Assembly (NCBI RefSeq): GCF_900111245.1
Contig: NZ_FOGO01000011.1
Coordinates: forward strand, 124,001 to 188,000
Length of the DNA: 64,000 nucleotides
Direction: 5' to 3'
Origin: Streptomyces qinglanensis
GTDB taxonomy: Bacteria; Actinomycetota; Actinomycetes; Streptomycetales; Streptomycetaceae
A model generated the notes under the pieces. The model was not told the origin of the DNA, ran no database searches, and saw nothing but the letters and a program-made list of their open reading frames with translations. The position numbers and the translations under genes were made by a program. Below are positions 51,429 to 60,346 of this stretch, piece after piece. The number at the start of each line of letters is the position of its first letter. Positions within the stretch are counted from its first letter, which is position 1.

Positions 51429-53783
51429 GTGGCCGTGGACACGGCGCAGGACGGTCCGGAGGGCCCGGGCGACGAGGACGGGCACGACGGCGGCGACGGC
51501 GGTGCACCGGGCACGAGTGCCGCCCGCGGCACAGGTCGGGCCTCCGACACGGGCTCCGCCCCGGGCGCCACCGGCTCCGCCGCGAGTACCGCTCCCGCGG
51601 CAGGCACCGGCCCGGCCACGGGCACCGGCCCGAGCACGAGGAAGAGCTCCGCGGCAGCACGGGACGCCGCAGCACGGGACCCCGCAGCACGGGACTCCGC
51701 CGCGGGCAGGGGCAGCACCGGCAGGGCCGGCGCCGCGGCACAGGGGACCGCGCCGGACCGGGGTACCTCGACCGGGCCGGGCGGCGCCACCGGCAGGGGC
51801 TCCCCCACCACGACCGGCCCCGCGGCAGCTTCAGGCGCCGCACCCGGAGCAGTCGGGACGACCGGTAGCACCGGGACGCCAGGCAGGGCCGGGGCGCCAG
51901 GCACGGCCAGAGCGCCAGGCAGCACGGCCAGGACAGCGGCGACAACAGGCACAGCAGGCACAGCAGGCACAACAGGAGCAGCCGGGACGACGGGGACGAC
52001 CGGGACGACCGGAGGAGCCACGGGTACGGCCGGGGCCACGGGGAGGACCGGGACCACAGGTACGACCGGCGGGACCACAGGTACGACCGGCGGAGCCACA
52101 GGCACGACCCGAGCCACAGGCACGGCCGGGGCCACAGGCACGCCCCGAGCCACAGGCACGGCCGGGGCCACAGGCACGACCCGAGCCACAGGCACGGCCG
52201 GGGCCACAGGCACGACCCGAGCCACAGGCGCGGCCGGGTCCACGGGAAGGGCCGGGTCGACGGGGGCGGCCAGCGCGGCCTCCGCCCCCGGCGCGGGCCG
52301 CGTGCCCGGCGCACGCTCCGCCACGCCCTCTTCCCAGCGCGCCCCGCGCTCTCCGGAGGAAACGACCGCACGGATTCCACCGATGCCGACCCCGTCTCCG
52401 TCCTCGCCTCCATCGCCGCCCTCGCCTCCGCCGCTTCCCTCGACCCCACCGTTCACCCCCTCCCGTCCCGCCGACGGCGACAGCGGTAGCACCGGCGGCA
52501 GCGTCGGCAGCGGAAACGGCGGAAACGGCAGCGGCGGCGACAGCGGCGGCCGGGCGACCTGCCAGTGCGACAACTGCCCGCACAGCGCCCGCCAGAGTTA
52601 CCGCAAGGCGCTGGCCGCCTTTCGGCAGCGCCGGGACGAGCTGGCGGCGGGCCTGGGCGTCCCGGTGGGGCTGGCGCACTCGGCGGGGGCCTCACGCCAG
52701 TGGGTGTCCGACGAGTTGACCGGAGCGGCGCGGGCGCTGGCCGACCGGAGCCGCGAGGAGGGCGAGGCGTGGGTGGCGCGGCTGTGGCGGCGCACCGTGG
52801 GCACCGTCTGGGCCGCCGCCGGGTTGCTGCTGCTGGTGCAGTTGCTGACCGCGCTGGCGGGCGGCTGGTCGACGGGCCGCACCGCGGGGCTGGTGGCGGC
52901 CGGTGTCTCGGCGGTGGGGCTGTCCGTCGCCGCCTGGCTGCACCGGTCGCGGGGCGGGGTGCTGGCGCCGGTCATCGGCGAGGACAACCGGCTGTCCACG
53001 TCCCGCACGGTGGCCGCCTGCTGGGTGCTGCTGTCCGTCTTCGCCGTGCTGGTGCTGGCCGTCGAGCTGGCTGCGGCGCCCACCCCGGAGGCCCGCCGCG
53101 CACTGCTCACCGGGCTGGATCTCTCCCGCGGCGCGGGGGTGGTCACCGTACTCGCGCTCACCTGTGCGGTCGCGGTCGTCGTGCGCCGCACGGTGGCGGT
53201 GCGGGTGCAGGGCAGGCGGCTGCAGAAGGTGCGCGCCGACCGTCCGCACGCCGCCGATCTGCTGACCGACGACGCGGGCCGGGGCGCCTTCTCGGACGTG
53301 CAGTACATGCTCATCAACGGGGTCGCGGTGGTCTTCGCCGCGGTCCGGCTGTCCCGCCAGCCCGAACGGCTGCCCGACCTGCCCTGGGGGCTGGCGCTGC
53401 TGGTCGTCGTCTCGGCTGCGACGTATCTGGCCGGGAAGTACGCGGAGGGCGGCCGCCCCGTGGTGCTCTCGGTGGTGCGGGCCCGGGAGATGGGCGACCT
53501 GCACTCGCCCATCCGCACCGGCGACGACATCGAGATCCGGGGTGCGGGCTTCGTCCCGCCGGGCGCCACCGCTGCCGACCGGCTGGCCCGGGTGGTGGTC
53601 CGGATCGGCGCCGTCCATGTGCACGCTCCGCTGATCCCGGTGCCCGGCGGTTTCGCGGGCCCTGCGGACACCGTGCTGAACGTCCCGGTACCGGCCGAGG
53701 TCGAACCGGGCCGGGTGGAGGTCCAAGTGGTCACGGCTGCGGGCGCGGAGACCAACCGCTACCCGATCGACGTCGTCGAGTGA
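51429..53783 (+). CDS. Repeat-rich membrane protein (Gly-Thr-Ala tail)
   Basis: This 784-residue protein has a very long disordered N-terminal region of about 370 residues made of Gly, Thr and Ala, including tandem 12-residue units A-T-G-T-(T/P)-R-A-T-G-T-A-G. A Cys motif C-Q-C-D-N-C-P-H and R-Q-S-Y-R-K-A-L-A-A-F-R-Q-R-R-D follow. Four to six membrane segments then lead to a C-terminal extracytoplasmic domain that looks like an IPT/Ig-like beta fold (D-D-I-E-I-R-G-A-G-F-V-P-P-G). The C-terminal part is conserved-looking, and the repeats may act as a spacer. The GTG start at 51429 is weakly supported (GAGAGGCGGGG 6 nt upstream). Function is unknown. Confidence 0.75.
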   Translation: MAVDTAQDGPEGPGDEDGHDGGDGGAPGTSAARGTGRASDTGSAPGATGSAASTAPAAGTGPATGTGPSTRKSSAAARDAAARDPAARDSAAGRGSTGRAGAAAQGTAPDRGTSTGPGGATGRGSPTTTGPAAASGAAPGAVGTTGSTGTPGRAGAPGTARAPGSTARTAATTGTAGTAGTTGAAGTTGTTGTTGGATGTAGATGRTGTTGTTGGTTGTTGGATGTTRATGTAGATGTPRATGTAGATGTTRATGTAGATGTTRATGAAGSTGRAGSTGAASAASAPGAGRVPGARSATPSSQRAPRSPEETTARIPPMPTPSPSSPPSPPSPPPLPSTPPFTPSRPADGDSGSTGGSVGSGNGGNGSGGDSGGRATCQCDNCPHSARQSYRKALAAFRQRRDELAAGLGVPVGLAHSAGASRQWVSDELTGAARALADRSREEGEAWVARLWRRTVGTVWAAAGLLLLVQLLTALAGGWSTGRTAGLVAAGVSAVGLSVAAWLHRSRGGVLAPVIGEDNRLSTSRTVAACWVLLSVFAVLVLAVELAAAPTPEARRALLTGLDLSRGAGVVTVLALTCAVAVVVRRTVAVRVQGRRLQKVRADRPHAADLLTDDAGRGAFSDVQYMLINGVAVVFAAVRLSRQPERLPDLPWGLALLVVVSAATYLAGKYAEGGRPVVLSVVRAREMGDLHSPIRTGDDIEIRGAGFVPPGATAADRLARVVVRIGAVHVHAPLIPVPGGFAGPADTVLNVPVPAEVEPGRVEVQVVTAAGAETNRYPIDVVE
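52098..52241 (+). repeat. Eight 18-bp units (four 36-bp) inside membrane protein
   Basis: Alternating 18-bp units of the type ACAGGCACGACCCGAGCC and ACAGGCACGGCCGGGGCC form four 36-bp repeats that code for the A-T-G-T-T-R/A-T-G-T-A-G pattern. The flanking 51950-52097 region has less regular versions. The repeats are in frame, so copy number could vary without frameshift. Confidence 0.9.
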
Positions 53784-53907
53784 CCGGCCCGGCGGCGCCG
53801 CACGGCAGGTCTCCCGGAGGGGTCGCCGGGCACTTGCCAGCCGGGTAGGCCCTGGGTGAAGAATCGCCTCCGCACGCGAACACGGCTGCGAGAGGCGGGA
53901 GGGACGC

Positions 53908-54567
53908 ATGTCTGTGACGGGGCCGACGGGTGGCCAGGGGCCAACGGGTGGCCGTGGGACGGCGGGTGGCAGTGGGGCGGCGAGTGGCCGCGGGGCAGCG
54001 GGTGGCCGCGGGGCAGCGGGTGGCCGGGCGGACGAGGGACCCAGGGCCGTCAGCGGCTACCCGGGGCCGGTCGCGGGAGGACCGGTGGGCGCGCGCGGTC
54101 TCGCCGCCCGCCACGCGCTGCTCCCGCTGCGGCTCTTCCTCGGCATCACGTTCCTCTACGCGGGCGTCGACAAGCTGACCGACCCCGACTTCCTCACCGG
54201 TTCCGGTCCCGGTTCGTTCGCCGCCACACTGACGGCCGTGCACGACTCCGCGGCGGCCACCTGGATGGTCGAGCTGGCGCAGCAGAGCCCGCAGGGGTTC
54301 GGTACGGCCATCGGCGCCGGGGAGGTGGCCATCGGGCTGGGCACCCTGTGCGGACTGTGGGCCCGTGTGGCGGCCGCGGGCGGGGCGCTGCTCTCCTTCT
54401 GCCTGTGGATGACGGTGAGCTGGTCCAGCGAGCCGTACTACTACGGCAACGACCTGCCGTATCTGATGGCATGGCTGCCGCTGCTGATGGCGGGGGCACC
54501 GATGTTCTCGCTCGACTCGCTGCTGGCGGTACGCAAGCGCCGCAAGGGGCAGCAGATCTTCGGCTGA
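53908..54567 (+). CDS. DoxX-family membrane protein
   Basis: This 219-residue membrane protein has a Gly/Arg-rich 55-residue tail, then a DoxX core of four helices. The core includes A-L-L-P-L-R-L-F-L-G-I-T-F-L-Y-A-G-V-D-K-L and a loop with F-G-T-A-I-G-A-G-E-V-A-I-G-L-G. DoxX/MauE-type proteins are linked to thiosulfate-quinone oxidation or redox balance; a role here is only family-level. The ATG at 53908 has GGGAGGGA about 4 nt upstream. The N-terminal tail is encoded by GGGTGGCCGCGGGGCAGC-type repeats at 53950-54020. Confidence 0.88.
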   Translation: MSVTGPTGGQGPTGGRGTAGGSGAASGRGAAGGRGAAGGRADEGPRAVSGYPGPVAGGPVGARGLAARHALLPLRLFLGITFLYAGVDKLTDPDFLTGSGPGSFAATLTAVHDSAAATWMVELAQQSPQGFGTAIGAGEVAIGLGTLCGLWARVAAAGGALLSFCLWMTVSWSSEPYYYGNDLPYLMAWLPLLMAGAPMFSLDSLLAVRKRRKGQQIFG

Positions 54568-54610
54568 CAGTTCCGCGGCCGACAACGGCTGACAGTTCCT
54601 CGGCCGACAG
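54561..54610. repeat. 25-bp tandem duplication across DoxX stop
   Basis: CGGCTGACAGTTCC... repeats as 54561-54585 and 54586-54610 with two mismatches. The first copy contains the DoxX stop codon TGA, so duplication may have created or moved the gene's end. A second pair GTGGCCGGGACGCAG follows at about 54646-54690. Confidence 0.8.
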
Positions 54611-54755
54611 CTCTTCCGCTGACGGCAGCGGGCCGCCTCGGCCCGCGGTGGCCGGGACGCAGCGGCCGGAAGTGGCCGGGACGCAGTGGCAGGAGCGGAG
54701 CCGGAAGAGGTGGCGTGACGGGTGCTGCCCCGTCGTCCCCCGCCGGTCCGTCCCG

Positions 54756-55103
54756 TCACGCCCCCCGTGCGCCGTATCCGCCGGGCTCACGTCCGCCGGG
54801 ACCGAGCCCACCAGGACCGGGCCCACCGGGACCAGGCCCACCAGGACCAGGCCCACCGGGACCGGGCCCGCCGCGCTCGGGCCCGCCGTGTTCGCGGTGC
54901 TCCCTGCGGCGGGCGACCGAGCGGCGGGCCAGGAACGTCGCCAGCGCGGTCAGTCCCGCCAGCACCAGTGCGCCGGGCACGACCACCAGCAGCAGCCAGA
55001 ACGGGATGTCCACCTCTCCCGCGGAGTCCAGCAGGTAGAGCACCGCGACAGCGATCATGGCCAACCCGAGCAGCAGCCGGGACGGTTCGAAGCGGTGCCT
55101 CAT
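54756..55103 (-). CDS. Small membrane protein downstream of PspC/LiaF-like
   Basis: This 115-residue protein has two hydrophobic segments (R-L-L-L-G-L-A-M-I-A-V-A-V-L-Y-L and F-W-L-L-L-V-V-V-P-G-A-L-V-L-A-G-L) and an Arg/Gly/Pro-rich tail of P-G-P-G-G repeats. The ATG at 55103 overlaps the PspC/LiaF-like stop by 4 bp, so the two are translationally coupled and probably act in the same membrane complex. Function is otherwise unknown. Confidence 0.8.
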   Translation of the reverse strand: MRHRFEPSRLLLGLAMIAVAVLYLLDSAGEVDIPFWLLLVVVPGALVLAGLTALATFLARRSVARRREHREHGGPERGGPGPGGPGPGGPGPGGPGPGGLGPGGREPGGYGARGA

Positions 55104-56938
55104 CGGATCCCTCCCGTCATGGACGTGTCCGCGCCGCGGAGCTGCCGTGCCCCGCCGGAATCCGGGCCGGGACCGTCCCCGGTGCGGGGCCCGGCGCCGA
55201 GTGCGGCGCTCTGCCGGGTACCGCCGCCCGACGACGGCCCGGTGTCGGACCGCTCGCCCGAGGGCAGCGCCCGGACGACCTCGACGCGCCCCGCGCCGGC
55301 GCTCAGCTTCACCACGATGGTGCCCCCCGGCTTCGCGCCGTCGAACGGGCGCAGGGTCAGCTTCCGGTTCGTCCCCAGACCGCCGGCCCGGTCGTGGACG
55401 ACGTCTCCGTCGGCGTTCAGCGCGCGGGGGAAGCTCATCTCCCCCATACCGACGTCCGCGCGCACCTCGACCACCGCGTTCGCCGGTACGACGACCTTGA
55501 TCTCGCCCGCGCCGACCCGCGCACCGGTGCGCAGCGTCTGGCCCGCCTTCAGGCCCGTGCCGCTCAGGTCCAGTTCGCCGGTGCCGGAGCCGAGTTCGTA
55601 TCGCGGCCGGACTTCCGCAACGGAGGTGGGCATCCAGTGCGTCTCGCGGACGTGCGTCGCGATGTCGTCGGGCAGCGCCGAAGCGCCCGCCAGCAGCCCC
55701 GCCGTCAGCACGACGCAGACGAGGGTGCCCGGTCCGGTGCGGCCGACGAACGCGCTGAGCGCCAGGCCGAGGCCGAAGACCGCCAACGCGCAGCTCAGAC
55801 CGACGACGAGGGTCGTGCCGAGCGGATGGGTCTCCCACGCCGCTGCGGTGCCGATCCCGCCCGCCAGCAGTGCGAGGAGCAGGGTGAACCCGCCCAGCGA
55901 ACCCCGCGCGCCCCGGCGTGCGGGCGGCATCCCGCCGGTGCCGGCGCCCCGCGCCGGGACCCTGGGCGGTCCCCAGGGGTTTCCGTAGGAGGCGGACGAT
56001 GTCGCGGCGGGGAGGGCGCCCTCCGGCCCCCACAGATAGCCGGTCGCCCCGCCCGGCTGCCACGGTGCGGGACCGGCGCCCTTGGTGGCTCCGGCCTCCT
56101 TGGTGAGCGGCTCCCGCCACCAGGAGGCGGGCCCCGCGACCGGCGGTGCCTGCGCCTCCGGCGGCGCGTCGGCGACAGCGTGCGCCGTCGCCGGATCGAT
56201 CTGCGCCCCCTCGGCTCCGGCGGCCTCGGCCTGCCTGCGGTGCTGCGACCAGTACGCCGCACCGGCCACGGCCCCCACCAGCAGCAGTGAGAAGGGCACA
56301 CTGCGGTTGCCGATCGAGGCGAGAAAGAGGCCGCAGCCGACGAGCGCGACCAGGACCGCCGAGAGCGAACTGCCCTCCACCCGGCCGGACAGCAGCCGCC
56401 GCCCCTCGTTCTGGGTCTCCCCCTCGGCGGGGATCAGCAGCCAGGCGAACCCGTAGAAGACGAATCCCAGTCCCCCGACGACGGACAGCACCACCAGCGG
56501 CACCCGGAAGATCACCGGATCGAGGTCGAAGTACCGGCCGAGCCCGCCGCACACGCCGCCCGCGACCTTGTGCGTACGGCTGCGCCGCGGCCTGCCGGAG
56601 CGCGGCTCGGGCACCGGATTGTGCGCCCCCCAGGAGGCGCCGCCCGCCTTCGCGGTCCCGGGGGCCGCACCCTTCCCCGCGGTCCCGTGGCCCGCACCCG
56701 CGCCCGAGCCTCCGCCCGCACCCGAGCCTTCGCCCGCACCAGCACCAGCGCCCGCACCCGAGCCTCCGCCCGCCGCGCGCCCCTGCTGCCCGGCGTCTGT
56801 CCGGTCCGCACCTTCCCGCCCGGCACCCCCGCCGGAAGCGGACGCAGGCCCCTCCCGGTCCGCGCCGGAAGCGGAGGCACGGCCCTCCCGGTCGGCACCG
56901 GCGGCGGGCTCCGCCGGGTGCTGCTCCTCCTCGCTCAT
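55100..56938 (-). CDS. PspC-domain protein with LiaF-like C-terminus
   Basis: This 612-residue protein has an acidic/Gly-rich N-terminal tail, then a PspC-like region at about residues 120-175 (H-K-V-A-G-G-V-C-G-G-L-G-R-Y-F-D-L-D-P-V-I-F-R-V, a membrane helix, A-E-G-E-T). Several more helices follow, then a C-terminal beta-rich domain like the LiaF/cell-wall-active-antibiotic-response fold: G-S-G-T-G-E-L-D-L-S-G-T, G-E-I-K-V-V-V-P-A-N-A-V-V-E-V, G-M-G-E-M-S-F. It is divergent from a PspC-histidine kinase and LuxR response regulator, an arrangement that suggests an envelope-stress module. The C-terminus adds a disordered Gly/Pro tail. The ATG at 56938 is clear. Confidence 0.88.
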   Translation of the reverse strand: MSEEEQHPAEPAAGADREGRASASGADREGPASASGGGAGREGADRTDAGQQGRAAGGGSGAGAGAGAGEGSGAGGGSGAGAGHGTAGKGAAPGTAKAGGASWGAHNPVPEPRSGRPRRSRTHKVAGGVCGGLGRYFDLDPVIFRVPLVVLSVVGGLGFVFYGFAWLLIPAEGETQNEGRRLLSGRVEGSSLSAVLVALVGCGLFLASIGNRSVPFSLLLVGAVAGAAYWSQHRRQAEAAGAEGAQIDPATAHAVADAPPEAQAPPVAGPASWWREPLTKEAGATKGAGPAPWQPGGATGYLWGPEGALPAATSSASYGNPWGPPRVPARGAGTGGMPPARRGARGSLGGFTLLLALLAGGIGTAAAWETHPLGTTLVVGLSCALAVFGLGLALSAFVGRTGPGTLVCVVLTAGLLAGASALPDDIATHVRETHWMPTSVAEVRPRYELGSGTGELDLSGTGLKAGQTLRTGARVGAGEIKVVVPANAVVEVRADVGMGEMSFPRALNADGDVVHDRAGGLGTNRKLTLRPFDGAKPGGTIVVKLSAGAGRVEVVRALPSGERSDTGPSSGGGTRQSAALGAGPRTGDGPGPDSGGARQLRGADTSMTGGIR

Positions 56939-57089
56939 GGCCCTATGGTCGCGCCCCGCGCACCGGCGGGCATCGGGGGCCTACCCGGACACCTCCCTGA
57001 GATCCGGAACCGGAACCCGGGACGGTGTCCGGGACGGCTCAGGGCGAAACCCTGATGTCCGGCCGCGCGGCCCGTGTGACGATCGGTGC

Positions 57090-58439
57090 ATGACAGCGCC
57101 CGCCTCGCCCGCCTCCGAGGCGGCCCCGCAGGGACCCCGACCCGCGTCCTCGGAGCCGCCGACCGAAGATCCGCCGCTGCGCAAGCTCTACCGCAGCGCG
57201 GAGGGCCGGATGCTGGGCGGGGTGGCCCGCGGCCTCGCGGGGCACCTGGGGCTGCCCGTCTCCTGGGTGCGCATCGTCTTCGTGGCGCTCAGCGTGGCCA
57301 ACGGCCTCGGGGTGCTGCTGTACGCGGCGTTCTGGTTCGTGGTGCCGCTCGGTACCGGCGGAGTCGGCAGCGGGCACCGGATCGGCGCGGGCGGACTGTC
57401 GGAGGTCGTCACCGACCGGGACGGGCTGCGCCGCCGCTTCCTCCGCAAGCCGGAGAAGGGGCAGATCGTCGCCGTGCTGGCGCTGATCACCACCGTGGTC
57501 GTCATGGCGGACAACCTCCAGTTCGGCGCCGCCAACACCTATCTGTGGCCGGTCGTACTGATCGGTGCGGGCGTTGCCCTGGTGTGGCGGCAGGCCGACA
57601 ACTCCCGCCGGGCGCACTGGGCGGAGGTCGGCCGCCGCACCCGGCTGCTGCCGGTCGCCCGCAGTGCGGCGGGGGTCGCGCTGGTGGCCGTCGGCGTGAC
57701 CGGCATCGTCGTCGTACAGGGTTCGGTCAGCCATCTGGGGGCTGTGCTCCAGGCCGCGCTCGCGGTACTGGTCGGCATCGCCCTGATGGCGGGCCCCTAC
57801 CTGGTACGGATGATGCAGGACCTGTCCGAGGAACGGCTGATGCGCATTCGCGCGCAGGAGCGGGCCGAGGTGGCCGCGCACGTCCACGACTCGGTGCTGC
57901 ACACCCTGACCCTGATCCAGCGCAACGCCGAGAAGCCGCGCGAGGTGGCCCGGCTCGCCCGCGCCCAGGAGCGGGAGCTGCGCGCCTGGCTGTACCGGTC
58001 GGCCGACGGGTCGGGCGCCGCGGCCGAGGAGGAGGACGAGCCCGTGACCCTCGCCGAGGGGGTCAAGGCCGCGGCCGCCGAGGTCGAGGATCACCACGGG
58101 GTGCCCGTGGAGGTGGTCTGCGTCGGCGACTGCCCCCTGGACGAGGCGCTGGGTGCCCAGCTCCAAGCCGCGCGCGAGGCGATGGTCAACGCCGCCAAGT
58201 ACGGTGGCGAGGGCGGGGCCGTACAGGTCTTCGCCGAGGTGGAGGGGCGTACCGTCTTCATCTCCGTGCGGGACCGCGGGCCGGGCTTCGACCCGGACGC
58301 CGTGCCGGAGGACAGGATGGGCGTACGCGAGTCCATCATCGGCCGGATGCGGCGCAACGGCGGCACGGCGCGGCTGCGGACCGCACCGGGCGAGGGGACA
58401 GAGGTCGAACTGGAGATGGAGAGGGCGGCGGAGTCGTGA
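57090..58439 (+). CDS. PspC-type sensor histidine kinase
   Basis: This 449-residue kinase has an N-terminal PspC domain (L-Y-R-S-A-E-G-R-M-L-G-G-V-A-R-G-L-A, about residues 30-90) and four to five membrane helices. The HisKA_3 part has A-H-V-H-D-S-V-L-H-T-L with phospho-His266. The ATPase has N-box R-E-A-M-V-N-A-A-K-Y, then D-R-G-P-G-F-D and G-V-R-E-S-I-I-G-R-M. It is of the NarL-type family and phosphorylates the LuxR regulator encoded next (GTGA 4-bp overlap). PspC fused to the kinase suggests sensing of membrane stress. The ATG at 57090 has only a weak ribosome binding site. Confidence 0.93.
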   Translation: MTAPASPASEAAPQGPRPASSEPPTEDPPLRKLYRSAEGRMLGGVARGLAGHLGLPVSWVRIVFVALSVANGLGVLLYAAFWFVVPLGTGGVGSGHRIGAGGLSEVVTDRDGLRRRFLRKPEKGQIVAVLALITTVVVMADNLQFGAANTYLWPVVLIGAGVALVWRQADNSRRAHWAEVGRRTRLLPVARSAAGVALVAVGVTGIVVVQGSVSHLGAVLQAALAVLVGIALMAGPYLVRMMQDLSEERLMRIRAQERAEVAAHVHDSVLHTLTLIQRNAEKPREVARLARAQERELRAWLYRSADGSGAAAEEEDEPVTLAEGVKAAAAEVEDHHGVPVEVVCVGDCPLDEALGAQLQAAREAMVNAAKYGGEGGAVQVFAEVEGRTVFISVRDRGPGFDPDAVPEDRMGVRESIIGRMRRNGGTARLRTAPGEGTEVELEMERAAES

Positions 58440-59203
58440 CGGACGGACCAGGCGAGGCGGCAGTGCCCGAGACGGCGGCACCGGAGACGGCGGCCCAGAG
58501 CGGGCAACAGGCCGGGCAGCCGAGCGGTGGCGCGGACGAGGGCCGCCGGGTGCGGGTCGTCCTGGTGGACGACCACCGGATGTTCCGCGCGGGCGTGCAG
58601 GCGGAGATCGGCCGCACCGACGAGACGGGGGTGGACGTGGTCGGCGAGGCCGGCGACGTCGACCAGGCGATGACCGTCATCGAGGCGACCCGCCCCGACG
58701 TCGTCCTCCTCGACGTCCACCTCCCGGGCGGCGGCGGGGTCGAGGTGCTGCGCCGCAGTGCCCCGCTGATGGGCGACACCGAGCAGCCGGTGCGTTTCCT
58801 GGCGCTGTCGGTCTCGGACGCCGCCGAGGACGTCATCGGCGTCATCCGCGGCGGCGCGCGCGGCTACGTCACCAAGACGATCACCGGCGACGACCTGGTC
58901 GGCGCGATCTTCCGCGTCTCGGACGGCGACGCGGTCTTCTCCCCGCGCCTGGCCGGCTTCGTCCTGGACGCCTTCGCCTCCACCGACGCGCCGCCGGTCG
59001 ACGAGGACATGGACCGGCTCACCCAGCGCGAACGCGAGGTCCTGCGCCTCATCGCACGCGGCTACGCCTACAAGGAAGTCGCCAAGCAGCTCTTCATCTC
59101 CGTCAAGACAGTCGAGTCCCACGTCTCGGCAGTGCTGCGCAAGCTCCAGCTCTCCAACCGCCACGAACTGACCCGCTGGGCGACGGCACGACGGCTGGTG
59201 TGA
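58436..59203 (+). CDS. LuxR/NarL response regulator
   Basis: This 255-residue regulator has a receiver domain with Asp45-Asp46 (V-L-V-D-D-H-R), phospho-acceptor Asp93 (V-V-L-L-D-V-H-L-P-G) and Lys near 146 (Y-V-T-K-T). The C-terminal LuxR helix-turn-helix includes L-T-Q-R-E-R-E-V-L-R-L-I-A-R-G-Y-A-Y-K-E-V-A and V-K-T-V-E-S-H-V-S-A-V-L-R-K-L. A 35-residue acidic tail leads it. The GTG start overlaps the kinase stop by 4 bp. It probably controls the divergent PspC/LiaF-like gene pair. Confidence 0.95.
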   Translation: MTDGPGEAAVPETAAPETAAQSGQQAGQPSGGADEGRRVRVVLVDDHRMFRAGVQAEIGRTDETGVDVVGEAGDVDQAMTVIEATRPDVVLLDVHLPGGGGVEVLRRSAPLMGDTEQPVRFLALSVSDAAEDVIGVIRGGARGYVTKTITGDDLVGAIFRVSDGDAVFSPRLAGFVLDAFASTDAPPVDEDMDRLTQREREVLRLIARGYAYKEVAKQLFISVKTVESHVSAVLRKLQLSNRHELTRWATARRLV

Positions 59204-59530
59204 ACCCCGGGGCGCCGTTGCGGAGCGCCAGACCAGGCCGCGGACCCGCGCGCGGGCGTCCGCCTCGCGGGACCTTGATCGCGCCGTGGGTCTGTGCGCG
59301 GAGAGGGGCCCATACTGCTGGGGTTCCGCGTGACCGCCTTCCGGTCGTCGCTGCGTGACGGGCAGGAGCCGGCCTTCGTTCGATGCAGCCGGCCCCTCGG
59401 AGTCCACAGTGGCCGTATGAGCCGCACCTCCCGCGGCACCGTCACCGCGCGAGAAGCGAGCTCGCGAGAGCGGGGAGCCCGCGCGCTCGTGTGCGGCACG
59501 CGGGCTCCCGTCGCGGTGCTGGTGCCTCGG
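59204..59530. other. 327-bp gap with 11-bp-stem terminator
   Basis: No coding region is supported. A hairpin with 11-bp arms (59473-59483 and 59499-59509) and a 15-nt loop lies just downstream of the stop of the convergent hypothetical gene and is a plausible terminator. The left part holds the end of the response-regulator transcript. The rest has no recognisable element. Confidence 0.6.
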
Positions 59531-60328
59531 TCAGCCGGTGGCCTCGGAGACGGTGAGCAGCACAGGTGTGCGCACCTGGACCTGCCGTAGCGACTCCAGG
59601 ACGATCTCGGCGATCCAGGCTGCGGCGTCGACAGACCACTCCGGGGCCCGGCACTGAAAGGCCAGGGCCGGGCACATGCCACTGGTGAACACGTTCTCCG
59701 ACAGTGCTGCCAGGGCCACGCCTGGAGCGTCCACAGCGTGCCGGCTGGGGGCGGCCTCGAAGAACATCCTGTGCTGTGCGTTCTGGGCTGCGGCGGACAA
59801 GACGGCATCGGCCGCCGCCGTCAGGTCGCCGGGCCCTCTCGCGGAGACGGTCACGGTGACCTGTTCGCGCGCGTCCGGGTCGGAGAGCGCGAACCAGTCC
59901 GCCGCGTTCACCAGGTCGAATCGGCTGTCGGTGGCCAGGTGCATGGGAGCGACCAGATGAACGCCCGTCAGTTGCAGTCGGCCGACGCGGTCCAACCCGT
60001 CCTTCAGAACGGTCAGGGCAGGCTGGAGGGGCAGGCGCTGTCCGCGTAGCTGCTCGACCTGGGCCTGCAACCAGGCGACCTCACGCACCTGCTCGTCCTG
60101 GGTCCAGTCACCGCCCGCATCGTTGTGCCACCAGCGCAGCCCGTCCATCTCCTGGCCCTCGCCGAGGCTCATCGAGGTCCACCCGTAGGTCTCGGCCCGC
60201 TTGAAGGCGAGGCTGAAGGTGTCCTCGACCTGGTCGCCGTCCTCGTCGACGTTGACGGCGTCGATCCACGGATGCTTGCGCAGGATGCCATGGACACCGA
60301 CGAACATCGTCGGGTCACGGTCGCTCAT
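59531..60328 (-). CDS. Hypothetical protein, 265 residues
   Basis: I do not recognise this family. The protein begins M-S-D-R-D-P-T-M-F-V-G-V-H-G-I-L-R-K-H-P-W-I-D-A-V and has many acidic residues in the first 60. It has no signal peptide or membrane segment. W-T-S-M-S-L-G-E-G-Q-E-M-D-G-L-R-W-W-H-N and a C-terminal S-V-D-A-A-A-W-I-A-E-I-V look conserved-like. Codon bias is that of a normal Streptomyces gene. It starts at ATG 60328, 18 bp after the upstream secreted-protein gene (60347), so the two may be an operon. Confidence 0.75.
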   Translation of the reverse strand: MSDRDPTMFVGVHGILRKHPWIDAVNVDEDGDQVEDTFSLAFKRAETYGWTSMSLGEGQEMDGLRWWHNDAGGDWTQDEQVREVAWLQAQVEQLRGQRLPLQPALTVLKDGLDRVGRLQLTGVHLVAPMHLATDSRFDLVNAADWFALSDPDAREQVTVTVSARGPGDLTAAADAVLSAAAQNAQHRMFFEAAPSRHAVDAPGVALAALSENVFTSGMCPALAFQCRAPEWSVDAAAWIAEIVLESLRQVQVRTPVLLTVSEATG

Positions 60329-60346
60329 GCCGTACTCCTCCTCCGC

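Noticed and set aside
52098..52241. CRISPR-like 36-bp periodicity
   Set aside because: The units are contiguous with no unique spacers and encode a regular peptide repeat.
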